Origin: Saururus chinensis
Taxonomy: Eukaryota; Streptophyta; Magnoliopsida; Piperales; Saururaceae
Assembly (NCBI GenBank): GCA_035235625.1
Contig: CP141146.1
Coordinates: forward strand, 27,894,501 to 27,958,500
Length of the DNA: 64,000 nucleotides
Reading direction: 5' to 3'
In this document: positions 36,183 through 47,175 of the stretch, piece by piece
Position numbering within the stretch: position 1 is the first letter of the stretch
Layout: the number at the start of each line of letters is the position of its first letter
Position numbers and translations under genes: made by a program
The notes under the pieces: generated by a model
Told to the model about the DNA's origin: nothing
Database searches by the model: none
The model's input: the letters and a program-made list of their open reading frames with translations, nothing else

Positions 36183-37039
36183 CGCGCTAAATAGAGCATG
36201 CGTGCTCAAGCGAGAGAGCACACGCGCTTCAGAGAGAGAGCATGCGTGCTTAAGTGAGAGACCATGCGCGCTTAAGCGAGAGAGCACGCGCACTCGATAA
36301 AGTGCATGCACACTAGAAGAAGAGAGAACGAGTTAGAGAGAGCATGTGCACTCTAGGGAGAGAGAGAGAGAGAGAGAGAGAGAGGTGGACAGAGAGTGTG
36401 TGACAGTTTTGGATTTACACTCTCTCCCTCTCTTCTCCTTCTTGTTCTCTCTCGAGCGCACTTGCTAGAGAGAGAAAGAATGAGAGATGAGAGAGCACAT
36501 GCACACAAGCGAGAGAGAGAGTATGCACGCTCTTTATAGAGAGACAGCATGCATGTTCAAGATAGAGCACGCTCGGTCGAGAAATGGAGGGAGAGGGGGG
36601 CGCAGAGCCTGCGAGAAAGTGGGGGGTCTTTCTCGCTTGCTCTTCGCCCCCCCTCTCTCTCTCTCTCTCTATCGAGTGCCCATGCTCGAGGGAGAGAGAT
36701 AGAGAGAATGAGTGAGAGAGAGCATGTGCACTCGAGCGAGAGGAGACATGCGCGCTCTCTCTCTATCTCTTAAGTGCACATGCTCTAGAGAGAAAGCACG
36801 CACGCTTGAAAGAGCACGCGAGTTCGAGAGAGAGCACATGTGTTCTCTTTCTCACTCACTCCCCCCCCCCCTCTCACTCTCTATCAAGCATGCGGGCTAG
36901 AGAAAGAGAGAACGAGCGAAGAGCATGCTTGGTCGAGAAAGGGAGGGAGAGCGGGGGGCGGAGCAAGCAAGAAAGAGAGGGGTCTGTCTCACTCGCTCCT
37001 CGCCCGCCCCCCTCCCTCTCTATCAAGTGCCTGTGGTCA

Positions 37040-37076
<37 letters not shown>

Positions 37077-37256
37077 GAGAGAGTATGCGCGCTAGAGCAA
37101 GAGAGAGCACACGCTCTCTCGCTCGTTCTATCTCTCTGTCTAACTCTTGAGCACATGCGCACTTAAGAGAGCACGCGAGTTCATGAGAGAGCTTGGACAC
37201 TCAAGAGAAAAAGAGAGAGAATGAGCACGCGTGCTAAAGAGAGAGCACACACTCTC

Positions 37257-37292
<36 letters not shown>

Positions 37293-38282
37293 GGCGTAGA
37301 CGAGCGACAAAGGGGGGGTCAGAAAGAGCAAACATGCTGTCTTTCTCACACGCTCCTCCCCCTCTATCTCTATCAAGTGCGCGTGCTCGAGAGAGGGAGA
37401 AAGAGAGAACGAGTGAGAGAGAGAGATATAGAGAGACAGCACACCTGCTTGAGAGAGAGTACGTGCGCTCAAGAAAGAGGGGAAGAGCACGCGCACTAAA
37501 AAGAGGGGGGTGGGAGAGAGCACATGTTCTCTTTTTCTCACTCGCTCCCCTCCCCTCCCTCTCAATCTAGCGCGCGTGATCAAGAGAGAAAGAGCACGCA
37601 CGCTCAATCGAGAGAAAGCATGCGCGCTCGAAAGAGAGCATGCACTTTAGAGAAAGAGAGAACGAGCGGGAGAGAGAGCATGAGGGAGACTATAAGAGAG
37701 ATAGCACGCGTGCAAGAGAGAGAGAGAGAGAGAGAGAGCATGCACGCACAACTGAGAGAGGGCACGCGCACTCAAGCGAGAGAGAGACGGTGAGAGAGGT
37801 GGACAGAGGAGTGTGACAGTTTAGGGTTTACTCTCTCTCTCTCTTGAGCATGCGTGCTCTCTCTCTTCTCCTTCTCGTTCTCTCTCAAGCGCGCATGCTA
37901 GAGAGAGAAAGAACGAGAGAGAGCACATGCACACAAGTGCACAAGCGAGAGAGAGCATGCACGCTCTTTCTAGAGAGACAGCATGCATGCTCAAGAGAGA
38001 GCACGCTTGGTCTAGAAAGGGAGGGAGAGGGGGGCACAGAACGAGAGAGAAAGAGGGGGGGTGAGAGAGAGCACACACGCTCGAGAGAGAGCTTGCACGC
38101 TCACGGGAGAGAGAGAGAATGAGCATGCTCACTGAGGGAGGGGGTGTAGAGCTATCGACATAGAGGGGGGTGAGAGAGAGCATGTGTGCTCTCTTTCTCG
38201 CTCGCTCCCCGCCCCCCTCTATCTCAATCAGCGCGCATGGTCGAGAGATAGAGAGAAAGAGAGAACAAGCGAGAGATATCTA

Positions 38283-38320
<38 letters not shown>

Positions 38321-38657
38321 TTAAGAGAGAGAGCATGTGCGGTCAAAAGAAAGCATGCACACTTGAGAGAGGGGGGTGTGGACCGAGCAAAAAAGAGGGC
38401 AGTCAAGCTAGAGAAAGCACGGTGCTAAAGAAAGTACGCGCACTCTAGCGAGAGAAAACACGTGCGCTTGAAAGAAAGAATGCGAGAGAGGGAACACACG
38501 CTCAAGCGAGAGAGAGAGAGTGAGAGAGGTGGACAGAGAGAGTGTGAGAGTTTAGGGTTTGCTCTCTCTCTCAAGCGCGCGTTCTCCCTCTCTTCTCCTC
38601 GTTCTCTCTTGAGTGCGCGTGCTAGAGAGAGGGCACAGAGCGAGCAAGAAAGAGGGG
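35843..38657 (+). repeat. GA/telobox array, second block
   Basis: 2.8 kb of the purine-rich higher-order repeat. The telobox-bearing segment GAGGTGGACAGAG-GTGTGA-AGTTTAGGGTTT occurs at about 36105-36137 (9-bp core at 36129), in degenerate form at 36385-36412, at 37790-37829 and at 38520-38560. It is each time followed by CTCTCTCTCTC, CGCGCGTGCTCTC, CTTCTCCTTCTCGTTCTC and GCTAGAGAGAGAAAGAACGA. The G-run segment GGAGGGAGAGGGGGGCGCAG, followed by CTTTCTCGC and a C-run, occurs at about 36586, 36940 and 38020. Confidence 0.9.
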
Positions 38658-38745
38658 GTCTTTGCAAAGAATGGCCGAGCAGCTGGGTCGGTCTAGAGGG
38701 AAGTAATCAAGGTGCGGGTCAGATGGTCATCCTGGTACGCCTGTT

Positions 38746-40083
38746 TTAACTCTCAAGAAAGGGGCAAGCTGGACTGGAAAGAATCAAACACAACCCTTTC
38801 TTGTACACAACCTCATAATCATAGCCAAGAAGCTTGCTAACCCACCATTGCTGTGATGGACTGGACACCCACTGTTCGAGGAAATACTTCAGGGGCTGGT
38901 GGTCAGTGCAGATCAGGAACATGCAGCCAAGCAAATAAGGTCGCCACTTGTCGACCGCAAGGATGATGGCCAATATCTCCTTCTCGTATATGGACAAGGA
39001 CAGGGAACGGCTAGCCAAAGCTTTGCTGAAGTAAGCAATGGGCCGCTCATCCTGCAGTAACACCGCCCCTAGGCCGGCATCAGAAGCACCCATCTCCACC
39101 ACAAAGGGCAGGCTGAAATCAGGAAGGATCAGAACAGGGGCGGACGCCATAGCCCTCTTCAGTTCGGCAAAGGCCGCTTGGGCAGCCTCGGACCAGCTGA
39201 ATGCCCCCTTCTTCAACAGCTCTGTAAGGGGGCGAGCAATCTCACCATAGCGGTTAATGAATCGTCGATAGTAGCCAGTGAGGCCGAGAAAGCTCCGAAG
39301 CACCCAGACGCAAGTAGGGGCCGGCCAGGAAAGCATGGCGGCCACCTTTGAGGGGTTAGTGGCGACGCCGTCACGAGAGATGATATGGCCCAAGTATTCT
39401 ACCTGTGGGCTGCCAAACGAACGCTTCGAACGCTTAAGAAACAAAGAGTTATCTTTCAGAATAGCAAAGACAAACCTGAGATGCTCCAAGTGGTCTGCCC
39501 ATGACTTGTTATAGACAAGGATATCATCGAAGAACACCAAGATGAAGCGGCGGAGGAAGGGCCGAAAGAGATCATTCATGAGGCTCTGAAATGTAGAGGG
39601 GGTGTTGGTCAGGCCAAATGGCATGACAAGGAACTCAAAGTGGCCGTCATGAGTCCAGAAGGCCGTCTTGTGCACATCAAAGGCTTGCACCCGTATCTGA
39701 TGGTAACCCGATCTAAGGTCGAGTTAGCTGAAGATAGTTGCTCCAGCCAGCTCATCCAAAAGCTCTTCAATCACCGGTATAGGGTACTTATCCTTGACAA
39801 TGATAGCATTCAAGGCCCGATGGTCAACACAGAATTGCCATGTGCCATCTTTCTTTCGCACGAGCAACACCGGGGAGGAGAAAGAGCTCGTGCCCGATCG
39901 AATGATACCAGAGTGAAGCATGTCTGCCACAAGATGCTCTATCTCTGCCTTCTGAATGTGTAGGTAGCGGTACGTCCAAACATTGGCCAGAGAGGCCCCT
40001 GGCAGTATAGGAATACAGTGATCATGAGGCCACACCGGAGGCAGCCCATGTGGTTCAGCAAACACCGCACTATGCTCCACCAA
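38746..40083 (-). pseudogene. Ty3/gypsy pol remnant: reverse transcriptase and RNase H
   Basis: One frame on the minus strand, interrupted by a TAA at 39724-39726, reads from LVRKKDGTWQFCVDHRALN and YPIPVIEELLDELAGATIF through AFWTHDGHFEFLVMPFGLT, FILVFFDDILVY (the RT catalytic FxDD box), VEYLGHIISRDGV and FLGLTGYYRRFI to the RNase H domain (LGAVLLQDERPIAYFSKAL, ICTDHQPLKYFL). RT copies element RNA and RNase H removes it. Order and spacing are those of Ty3/gypsy, close to chromovirus types. The first RNase H catalytic Asp (normally in a T-D-A-S motif) is replaced: the sequence is VEMGASDAG. The frame differs from the gag frame upstream, so at least one frameshift lies between 40083 and 40460. 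Integrase and chromodomain are absent. Confidence 0.9.
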
Positions 40084-40459
40084 TAAGTCAATAAGATCCT
40101 GCAGTAACTCATCTTGAAGGACTTTGACCGTTGCCCGCTGTTGAAGGAGGAATCCCTATGGGGCAAACCAAAACAAGGAGCGTGTCGACTGAGCAGAAAG
40201 GAGGGTGCCTGACTGAGACCCCTGTAGCCGAACCCGCTGTCCTTGAACCTCAAAATCCATTACCATATCTTTAAAATTCCATAACACGTCCCCAAGCTCT
40301 TGGAGCCACTGCACCCCCTAACACCACGTCCGCCCCTTTCGTAGGCAGCAGAAAGAGGTCGGTAATGAAGGTGTGGCCCTAAATGGAAAGCGCTGCTTGG
40401 GCGTAGACCCCTGAGCTCCGGAGGTGCTTCCCATCACCAATCAGCATGTCAAAGGGCTT

Positions 40460-41938
40460 CTAATCTAACACGAAGCAGCCTAGCCGTTGGGCTACTCTGT
40501 CTTTAATGAAGTTGTGGGTTGACCCACTGTCGATCAGAATAGCCACTTGCTGCCGCTTGAGGTGGCCCTGGACTCGCATTGTGCGTGGAGTGAATGCCCC
40601 CAAGAAAGCATAGACAGAAATCTCTGGCAGCATGTCATTATAGTGCGACGAGTCAGACCCGTCCGCCACCTCCCTCTCCTCATCAACCTCCTCCACTAAA
40701 AGACTGCCCTTGAAGGAACAACAGTGCCCCAGGATGAACTTCTCATCGCAGCGAAAACAAAGCCCCTTCAACCGACGTTCCTCCATCTGGGCAGGAGTGA
40801 GTTGGTGAATAAATGGGCCGGTCTGAGAGGGTTGCTGGCCAAAGCGGCCAGCCACTGGGTTGCTGGCCGGGGCAGCAAGAGGGGAAGCACTCATAGCAGC
40901 CCGGGGGAAAGTCCTGAGCTGGTCTCCACGTCGCTGTCTAGCTAGCTTCTCTTCTTCAATGCATGTGTGGCGCACGACATCCCGCATGCTGGAGCAGGGA
41001 AAATGGCGCATCTCCTCAGAAATCTTTGGTTTGAGCCCCCTCTTGAACGTGCCCACCAAGGCAGCCACCGGTCAGTCGGGGAGATGGTTGCCCACCTTCA
41101 TGAACTCCGTATAATAAGCCCGGAAGGTGGTGGTTTGCCGCAGGGAGGAGAGCATCTCGTTGAAGTCTTGGAACTCATTTGGGTCGAACTGGATGCACAA
41201 CTCGTCGGAGAAGGCGGCCCAAGTGGGGTAGCGCACCTCCTTCTCAAAACTCTGGAACCATACCGAAGCATCCCTGTCTAGGTGGAAGGCTGCTATGCGC
41301 AGTCTTTCAGCCTCCGAATGTGTTCCCTAGTAGGCGAAAAACTTCTCGGCCTTGTACAGCCACTCCACTGAGTCGTCATCCCCATTGTACTGTGGGAACT
41401 GTAGGTGGGCCAAACGAGGTTCAGCCCCTCCGCGGAGTGCTCTACAGGGTCCTAGGTACTCCTCCCAGTCATTCTCCATCTCCTGGAACAAGTTTCGAAG
41501 AGGCAACATCATTGGGGCATTTTCCCAAACACCTAGTGTGCCTCTCGTATCCCAGGCCTAGTGCCTCCCATCCATGGCCTGATCGACTGTGCCAAAGCAC
41601 ACAGTACCATGGGGAAAGAGCATATCTCAGTCCGCCGGTGCCAGAAGGTCAGAGGGGTGCAGTTCGGGGGCCTGGGACGGACCCCCCTTCTCCATGAACA
41701 CAGTTGGTGGTTTGGGCAAAAGGGGCATTGAGCGCTCTGCTTGAAGTTGAGCCACAGCCAAGCCCAGAGCATCGACCTTGGCTACGCCCATGCTCAAGGT
41801 CCGAATTTCCTCCATGATTTGAGCTAGAGTAGGCTCACTGTTAGATTCTGGCACTGTCTTCGGGCTGTCCTCGGAGGCGAGAGCCTCCTTCTTGGGCTGA
41901 ACTTCCGGGGCTGTGGCAGCTTGTTTGCCTCGTGCCAT
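40460..41938 (-). pseudogene. Ty3/gypsy gag-protease remnant
   Basis: Starts at MARGKQAATAPEVQPKKEA (ATG complement at 41936-41938), 18 bp downstream of the primer site, and stays in one frame to 40460. It is broken by a TGA (41627-41629) and later by TAG stops (for example 41327-41329 and 40460-40462), plus a TGA near 41072. The capsid part (VWFQSFEKEVRYPTWAAF, YTEFMKVGNHL) is followed by a zinc-knuckle-like CFRCDEKFILGHCC and the protease motif ILIDSGSTHNFI. Gag forms the particle; the protease matures it. There is no large deletion compared with related elements, so decay is mainly by point mutation. Confidence 0.88.
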
Positions 41939-41955
41939 GGCCGGGGATCGTAAAA

Positions 41956-41967
41956 GCTCTGATACCA
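41956..41967 (-). other. Primer-binding site of the 38663-42296 element
   Basis: The minus strand reads TGGTATCAGAGC, complementary to initiator Met-tRNA, immediately downstream of the LTR end. Confidence 0.92.
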
Positions 41968-41968
41968 A

Positions 41969-42296
41969 TGTTGTGCCAAGTACGGGCACAATCGGTACAC
42001 ATGAGTTCTACGCAGGGAAAGGGAAAGAAGTAGGAAGAAAGGAGAGAAATAACTGGAGTTCTATTAGCATAACCCGAACACAAGGAGGGAAACGACGACC
42101 CTTTATGGGGAGTCGCGCCCTCCCACTTTGGGAATCGTGCCACTCCGGCCCAGCTATCCCGTGGTCCACTAGTGCGCCCAGTACAATTTAACAGTAAAAC
42201 ATAAATATAGATCATTCTCAACACAAGGGAAACTAACCTAATGTTCATAAATAAATAAAGATAAATAAATGAGGAATCATGTGAGCATGCACAACA
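41969..42296 (-). repeat. Single (5') LTR of the 38663-42296 element, 328 bp
   Basis: Plus-strand ends TGTTGTGCC and GCACAACA. The terminal inverted TGTTGTGC is perfect. It shares ends and a GGAAAGGGAA-GAAG segment with the solo LTR at 3671-4070. No partner LTR lies at the other end of the insertion. Confidence 0.88.
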
Positions 42297-42301
42297 GTCT
42301 T

Positions 42302-42707
42302 TCTTGCTCGCTCCTCGCCCCCCCCTCTCCCTCTCTATTGAGTGCACATGATTGAGGGAGAGCGAGAGAGAGCTTGAAAGAGAGAGCACGAGTGCTCGAG
42401 CAAGAGAGAGCACACGTGCTTGAGTGAGAGAGAGCACACACTCGAGCGAGAGAGAGCACACGATCTCTCACTCGTTCTATCTCTCTGTCTAACTCTTGAG
42501 CACATGTGCTCGAGAGAGAGCACGCGCGCGCTTGAGAGAGCATGCAAGCTCGTGAGAGAGCTTGCACACTCAAGAGATAGAGAGAGTGAATGGGCACGCA
42601 CTCTAAAGAGAGAGCACGCACGCTCGGGAGAGGGAGGGAGGGCGGCGTAGACGAGCGACAAAGAGGGGGGGGGTCAGAAAGTGCATATGTGCTCTCTTTC
42701 TAGTGCA

Positions 42708-42777
<70 letters not shown>

Positions 42778-42813
42778 GCAGAAAGTGCATATGTGCTCTC
42801 TTTCTAGCGCACG

Positions 42814-42862
<49 letters not shown>

Positions 42863-43420
42863 GCGAGAGAGAACTATAGAGAGAGAGAGAGCACACACTT
42901 GAGAGAGGGAGTACGTGCACTCAAGAGAGGAAAAGTGCACACGCGTTCAAAAGAAAGCATGCACACTCGAGAGAGGGGAGTGTGGAGCTAACGAAAAAGA
43001 GCGGGGTGGGAGAGAACGCATGTGCTCTCTTTCTCGCTCGCTCCCCACCCCCCCCCCCCCCCCCTCTCTATCTAGTGCGCGTGCTCAAGGTAGAGGGAGC
43101 ATGCGCGTTAAAGAGAGCATGCACACTCTAGCAAGAGAGAGCATGCACGTTAGAGAAAGAGAGAATGAGTGGGAAAGAGAGCACGAGAGAGACTATAAGA
43201 GAGAGAGCACGCATGCTCAGAGAGAGAGCATGCATGAGAGAGAGAGAGAGAGAGAGCACACACACACAACTGAGGGAGGGCACGTGCGCTTGAGCGAGAG
43301 AGAGTGAGAGAGGTGGTCAGAGAGAGTGTGTTTAGGGTTTACTCTCTCTCTCTCTCAAGCGCGAGTGCTCTCTCTCTTCTCCTTCATGTTCTCTCTCGAG
43401 CGCGTGTGCTAGAGAGTGAG
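42302..43420 (+). repeat. GA/telobox array, third block
   Basis: Resumes exactly where the array was left at 38657. Includes a pure (GA)n of about 60 bp (42712-42772), a second of about 40 bp (42819-42858), hairpin segments such as GGGAGAGAACGCATGTGC near 43009, and the telobox TTTAGGGTTT at 43331-43340. Confidence 0.9.
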
Positions 43421-44014
43421 TGATGTGCAGTGCAGAGAAAGAAGATGAGTGCCAAAACAATAATGAACTTTGAACGGAACTCGCTGAGAGGAAAGATCAC
43501 AAGGATTACGATGACTTCCTTAAGCTTGAGGTATCCAAGCTTGAGGGCATCTGAAATTGTTTCTGAGGAGAGTTAGCCAGGGAAGATAGGTTCTAAGAGT
43601 TGCTGATACTCCAGACACAATTTTAAGATGAACAAGCCAAAAACTCCATTTTCATTACTTAGAAAGCCTTATATAGGCTTAATTTCGTACAAGAATTTGA
43701 AATAACATTAAATAAAGTGAAAACTAGTCCCTAAAAACATTAAATGTCTTAAAACAAGTCCCTAAGTAGACTACATATGAAAGAGTGCCTTGGCTGCAAC
43801 AGCTTGCTTTAATTAATGAGGCCTTGGGACTCCAAAAGTTGTAGGCCAGGAAAAGAATCTTTGTAGTTGGGCTCAATTAATCCTTGGCTTTTGGTCTTCT
43901 TCTGGATTCTTGGGCTTCTTCTTAAAATATGGACGATGGGTCTTTAGCTGGGCTTTCAATCGCTTTGTTGCATCCAACTTGTCCAAGTACTTGTCAGCAA
44001 TATGATTCACATCA
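43421..44014 (-). mobile_element. Probable solo LTR, 594 bp, TGATGTG...CACATCA
   Basis: A 594-bp non-repetitive island in the GA array has perfect 7-bp inverted ends TGATGTG/CACATCA with TG...CA termini. The flanking 5 bp are GTGAG (43416-43420) and GAGAG (44015-44019), four of five matching, which is weak evidence in GA-rich DNA. A minus-strand TATATAAG (43668-43675) gives orientation. A short minus-strand frame (HIADKYLDKLDATKRLKAQ) has no known domain. Confidence 0.65.
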
Positions 44015-44872
44015 GAGAGAGAGAGAGAGTAAGAACGAGGGAGAGAAAGAATGAGAGGATAGAGAGCACAAAGGCACAAGTGAGAGAGAGCACGCACGCT
44101 CTTTCCAGAGAGACAGCACGCTTGCTAGAGGGAGAGTATGAGAGAGATAGAACACACGCGCTCGAGAGAGAAGGAAAAGCACGGGGGCTCGATTGCGAGG
44201 GAAAGAGCACGCAGGCTCAATTGCGAGGGAAAGAGCACGCGCACTCAAAAGAGCTTGCACGCTTGAGAGATAGGGGGGTGTTGAGCGAGTGAAAAAGAGG
44301 GGGTGAGAACATGTGCTCTCTTTCTTGCTCGCTCCCCGCTCCCTCCTCTCTATCAAGCGTGTGCTTGAGCGAGAGAGAGAGAACAAAAATGAGAGCATGC
44401 ACGCTAAAGCGAGAGATAGCACTTGCGCTAAAGTGAGAGATAGCACGCGCGCTCAAAAGAGTTCACACACGCTCAAGCCATACAAAGAGCACACGCGCTC
44501 AAAAGAGAGCACGTGTGCTAGAGAGAGAACGAGAGAGAGAGCTAGAGGGGTAAAACAAGGGAGAGAGCAAACATGCATGAGCGAGAGAGAGTGCATGCGC
44601 GCTCGAGCAAGAGAGAGATAGCGAGAAAGGGGACACACAGATAATGTGCGAGAGTTTAGGGTGTACTCTCACTCGAGCGCACATGCTCTCTCGAGGGAGC
44701 GTGCCCTCTCTCTTCTCTCTCGTTCTCTCTCTCAAGCGTGCATGCTAAAAGAGAGAGAGAGTGAGAGAGAGAAAGAGAAAGAGATAGAGCACGTGCGCTC
44801 GAGTGAGAGAGAGCATGCGCACTCGAGCAAGAGAACGCGTGTGCTCAAAACAGATCACACTCGCTTGAGAGA
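44015..44872 (+). repeat. GA/telobox array, fourth block
   Basis: Continues the array with CTTTCCAGAGAGACAGCACG, the hairpin segment GGTGAGAACATGTGCTC near 44302, and a degenerate telobox TTTAGGGTGT at 44655-44664. Ends at GCTTGAGAGA before the gag-like sequence at 44873. Confidence 0.9.
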
Positions 44873-45778
44873 GCCTGCACGGTCATTGTCTGGGCCATGA
44901 TTTGGTGAAACGAGCTGCTGCTCACGTGCGTCTTCATGAATCCTCTTGAAACACTCCCTTTTATAATGCCCATTTTTCCCGCATAGAAAGCAAGTGATGT
45001 GAGCAAGACGACTAGTGTGGTTCCTCACTAGGTCATCACTCTGACGCTTATGGCTCCGATGGACATGGGTATCCTCCTGTCTCGACCCCTCGAGCTGTTG
45101 CTCCTTCTTCCTCATATACTCCTCCAAGTCCCGCTCCACTACGATGGCAGTCTTGAGTACTTCTGCTAGGGTCTTGTGTTGGAATTGGACAACTCGGCCT
45201 TTGATGAAGGGCCTCAAGCCGTCCTCGAACTTTCGTGCCCGCTCATACTAGTCACTAAAGAAACGAGGAGCAAAGCGCTCAAGTTCCACAAATCGGGTCT
45301 CATAAGCCAAGACCGTCATAGAACCCTACTACAAGTTGAGAAACTCCTTCTTCTTCTCCTCCCGGACATGAAGAGGGAAGTACTTGTCGTTAAAGGCAGA
45401 CAAGAACTCCTCCTAAGAAATGTCCACCCAGCCATGAAATCTCGGACGCTCCATCGATAGCCACCACCTCTAGGCCTTGCCCTCGAAAGTGAAGACCGTA
45501 AGATGGGTCTTCTCCTCATCAGGGCAACGACGAGCATTAAAAATCTTCTCCATATGGAGCCTCCAATCATCCACCTCAGAGGTACCCAAACCACCCTTGA
45601 AGGTAAGGGGGTTAAGCTTCTTGAATCCCTCGAGTGAGAGAGACTCAGAGTCGCTACTACTTGCGTGCTTTGCCTAGACCACCTGTGTCAACCCTTCAAT
45701 GGTGGTCAACACATCGTCCACCCTCGGGTCTCTAGCACCACGATGGTTATTAGTGCCTATATGATTAGAACCAACCAT
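44873..45778 (-). pseudogene. Tekay/Del-like gag, N-terminal part, six TAG stops
   Basis: From ATG 45778 (MVGSNHIGTNNHRGARDPR) one reading frame runs without any frameshift to the array edge at 44873. It includes LEGFKKLNPLTFKGG, DDWRLHMEKIFNARRCPDE, KYFPLHVREEKKKEFLNL, GLRPFIKGRVVQFQ and the CX2CX4HX4C zinc knuckle CFLCGKNGHYKREC. This is the capsid and nucleocapsid part of Gag in long-LTR Ty3/gypsy elements. It contains six in-frame stops, all TAG (complements at 45674, 45470, 45413, 45329, 45326 and 45248). It is therefore dead, yet well preserved otherwise. Confidence 0.88.
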
Positions 45779-45998
45779 CTACACAACAACTAGACATTAA
45801 TCATACATCATAATAACCCAAAGCAAAGTAACCAAAAATTCAAGAAGCACACAAGCAAGCAAGCAAACAAACAAGCAACATTCAAGACAACAACTAATGG
45901 AATTCACATCGCTAGTTATGTCTAGACCTTGATCATTTCACAACCCTTAACCCATAAGACTTGTCACTCAATCCATATTTACTCTTGGACAAAGATGT

Positions 45999-46010
45999 GC
46001 TCCGATACCA
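45999..46010 (-). other. Primer-binding site of the Tekay/Del-like unit
   Basis: The minus strand reads TGGTATCGGAGC, one difference from the canonical TGGTATCAGAGC. It lies seven bases after the LTR end. Confidence 0.85.
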
Positions 46011-46689
46011 AAAACTTTGTCACGCCCCGGCTCTGCCCGACCCGAGCTGAACCCGGTCTAGGGGCCGGTCAAGCGCATGGGGGCGACAAGGAGATTTAAA
46101 AACGAATAGCATAAGACTTATGCCCTAATGATGGGTGATCAAAAATTTACGGAGTAAACGCACCACTTTAGCAAAAGTAAATAGGTAAAAACAAGAGAGT
46201 TACTTTAACTCTAAAATAAATCATAATCTCAAACCCACATAGTTATTTAATCCATAGCCCACACTAGGCCCCAAAACTATGTCTCATATAATCTAAAGGT
46301 AAAATGTAGCACAAGACCAAAACGAGAACTACACCACATGAGTTCTAACATCATAGCAAAAACCAAAGAAACATGTCACATAAGATATCTCCACATCTGC
46401 GTGTCACGCCACATAGAGAGGATCCCGTCCATCTGCGTGTCACGCCACGCAGCCCCAAAGCAAAAGCACAAGAAAGAGGGGTGAGATTGATAAACTCAAT
46501 AATGACTTTTAATATAACTATAATCATCAGAAACACGACAGTATAATAATATAACAATTCAGATCAATGATTGATGAGATGTATCAATTTTTTATCACAC
46601 ATATACATCACCAAAACCTGCATCATAGTGTCTAAATCGCATAGTTCAGACTATTTAAAATATCACTTATACCGCATGAGAAGTGTTTC

Positions 46690-46960
46690 TACTACACATT
46701 CAAATCATGCAATACAACATCATATAAACCTCCATGAGTTGTATCTCTAACATACATTTCAGATCATGCATCAACATCGTATAAACCTGCATGAGATGTA
46801 TCTCTAACATACATTTCAGATCATGTATCAACATCATATAAACCTGCATGAAATGTATCTCTAACATACATTTCAGATCATGTATCAACATCATATAAAT
46901 CTGCATGAGATATATCTCTAACATATATTTCAGATCATGCATCAACATTTTTATTCATCA
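46690..46960. repeat. 58-bp tandem repeat in the central LTR
   Basis: Four to five copies with 'CATATAAACCTGCATGAGA' and 'ATCTCTAACATACATTTCAG'. Counterpart of 23790-24190, with fewer copies and different homogenised bases (CATATAAACC versus CATATCAACC). Confidence 0.9.
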
Positions 46961-47019
46961 GACATGTATAAGTGTCTCAACACACACTTGTCTAATATGC
47001 AAGTCTATACATATAGAGA

Positions 47020-47175
47020 ATAAACTTGCTCTTCAAGGCCGAAGCCCTCGAGCAAAAACTTACCAAATAGACATGCTCCTCAAGGTCAAAGCCTTCGAGC
47101 AACTCTTGCTCCTCAAGGCCAACGCCTTCAAGCAACTCCTGCTCCTCAAGGTCAAAGCCTTTCGAGCAACTCCTG
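47020..47175. repeat. About 30-33-bp tandem repeat, private to this LTR copy
   Basis: Units such as 'GCTCCTCAAGGTCAAAGCC' plus 'TTCGAGCAACTC' occur about five times. The equivalent place in the 23150 solo LTR (about 24290-24360) has only non-repeated sequence related to one unit at most. Confidence 0.8.

Larger units (their letters stand above)
38663..42296 (-). mobile_element. Ty3/gypsy retrotransposon with a single LTR and exact TSD GTCTT
   Basis: On the minus strand the order is LTR (42296-41969), primer site, gag, protease, reverse transcriptase and RNase H. The sequence stops in the linker before integrase at 38663. GTCTT is present on both sides (38658-38662 and 42297-42301) inside the array segment GGGGGTCTTTCTCGCTCG, so the insertion ends are exact although the 3' LTR, integrase and polypurine tract are absent. 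The truncated end reads ...TTCTTTGCA and so ends in CA by chance. gag carries stops, pol is in another frame with a TAA, and the RNase H catalytic Asp is missing, so it is inactive. Confidence 0.88.
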
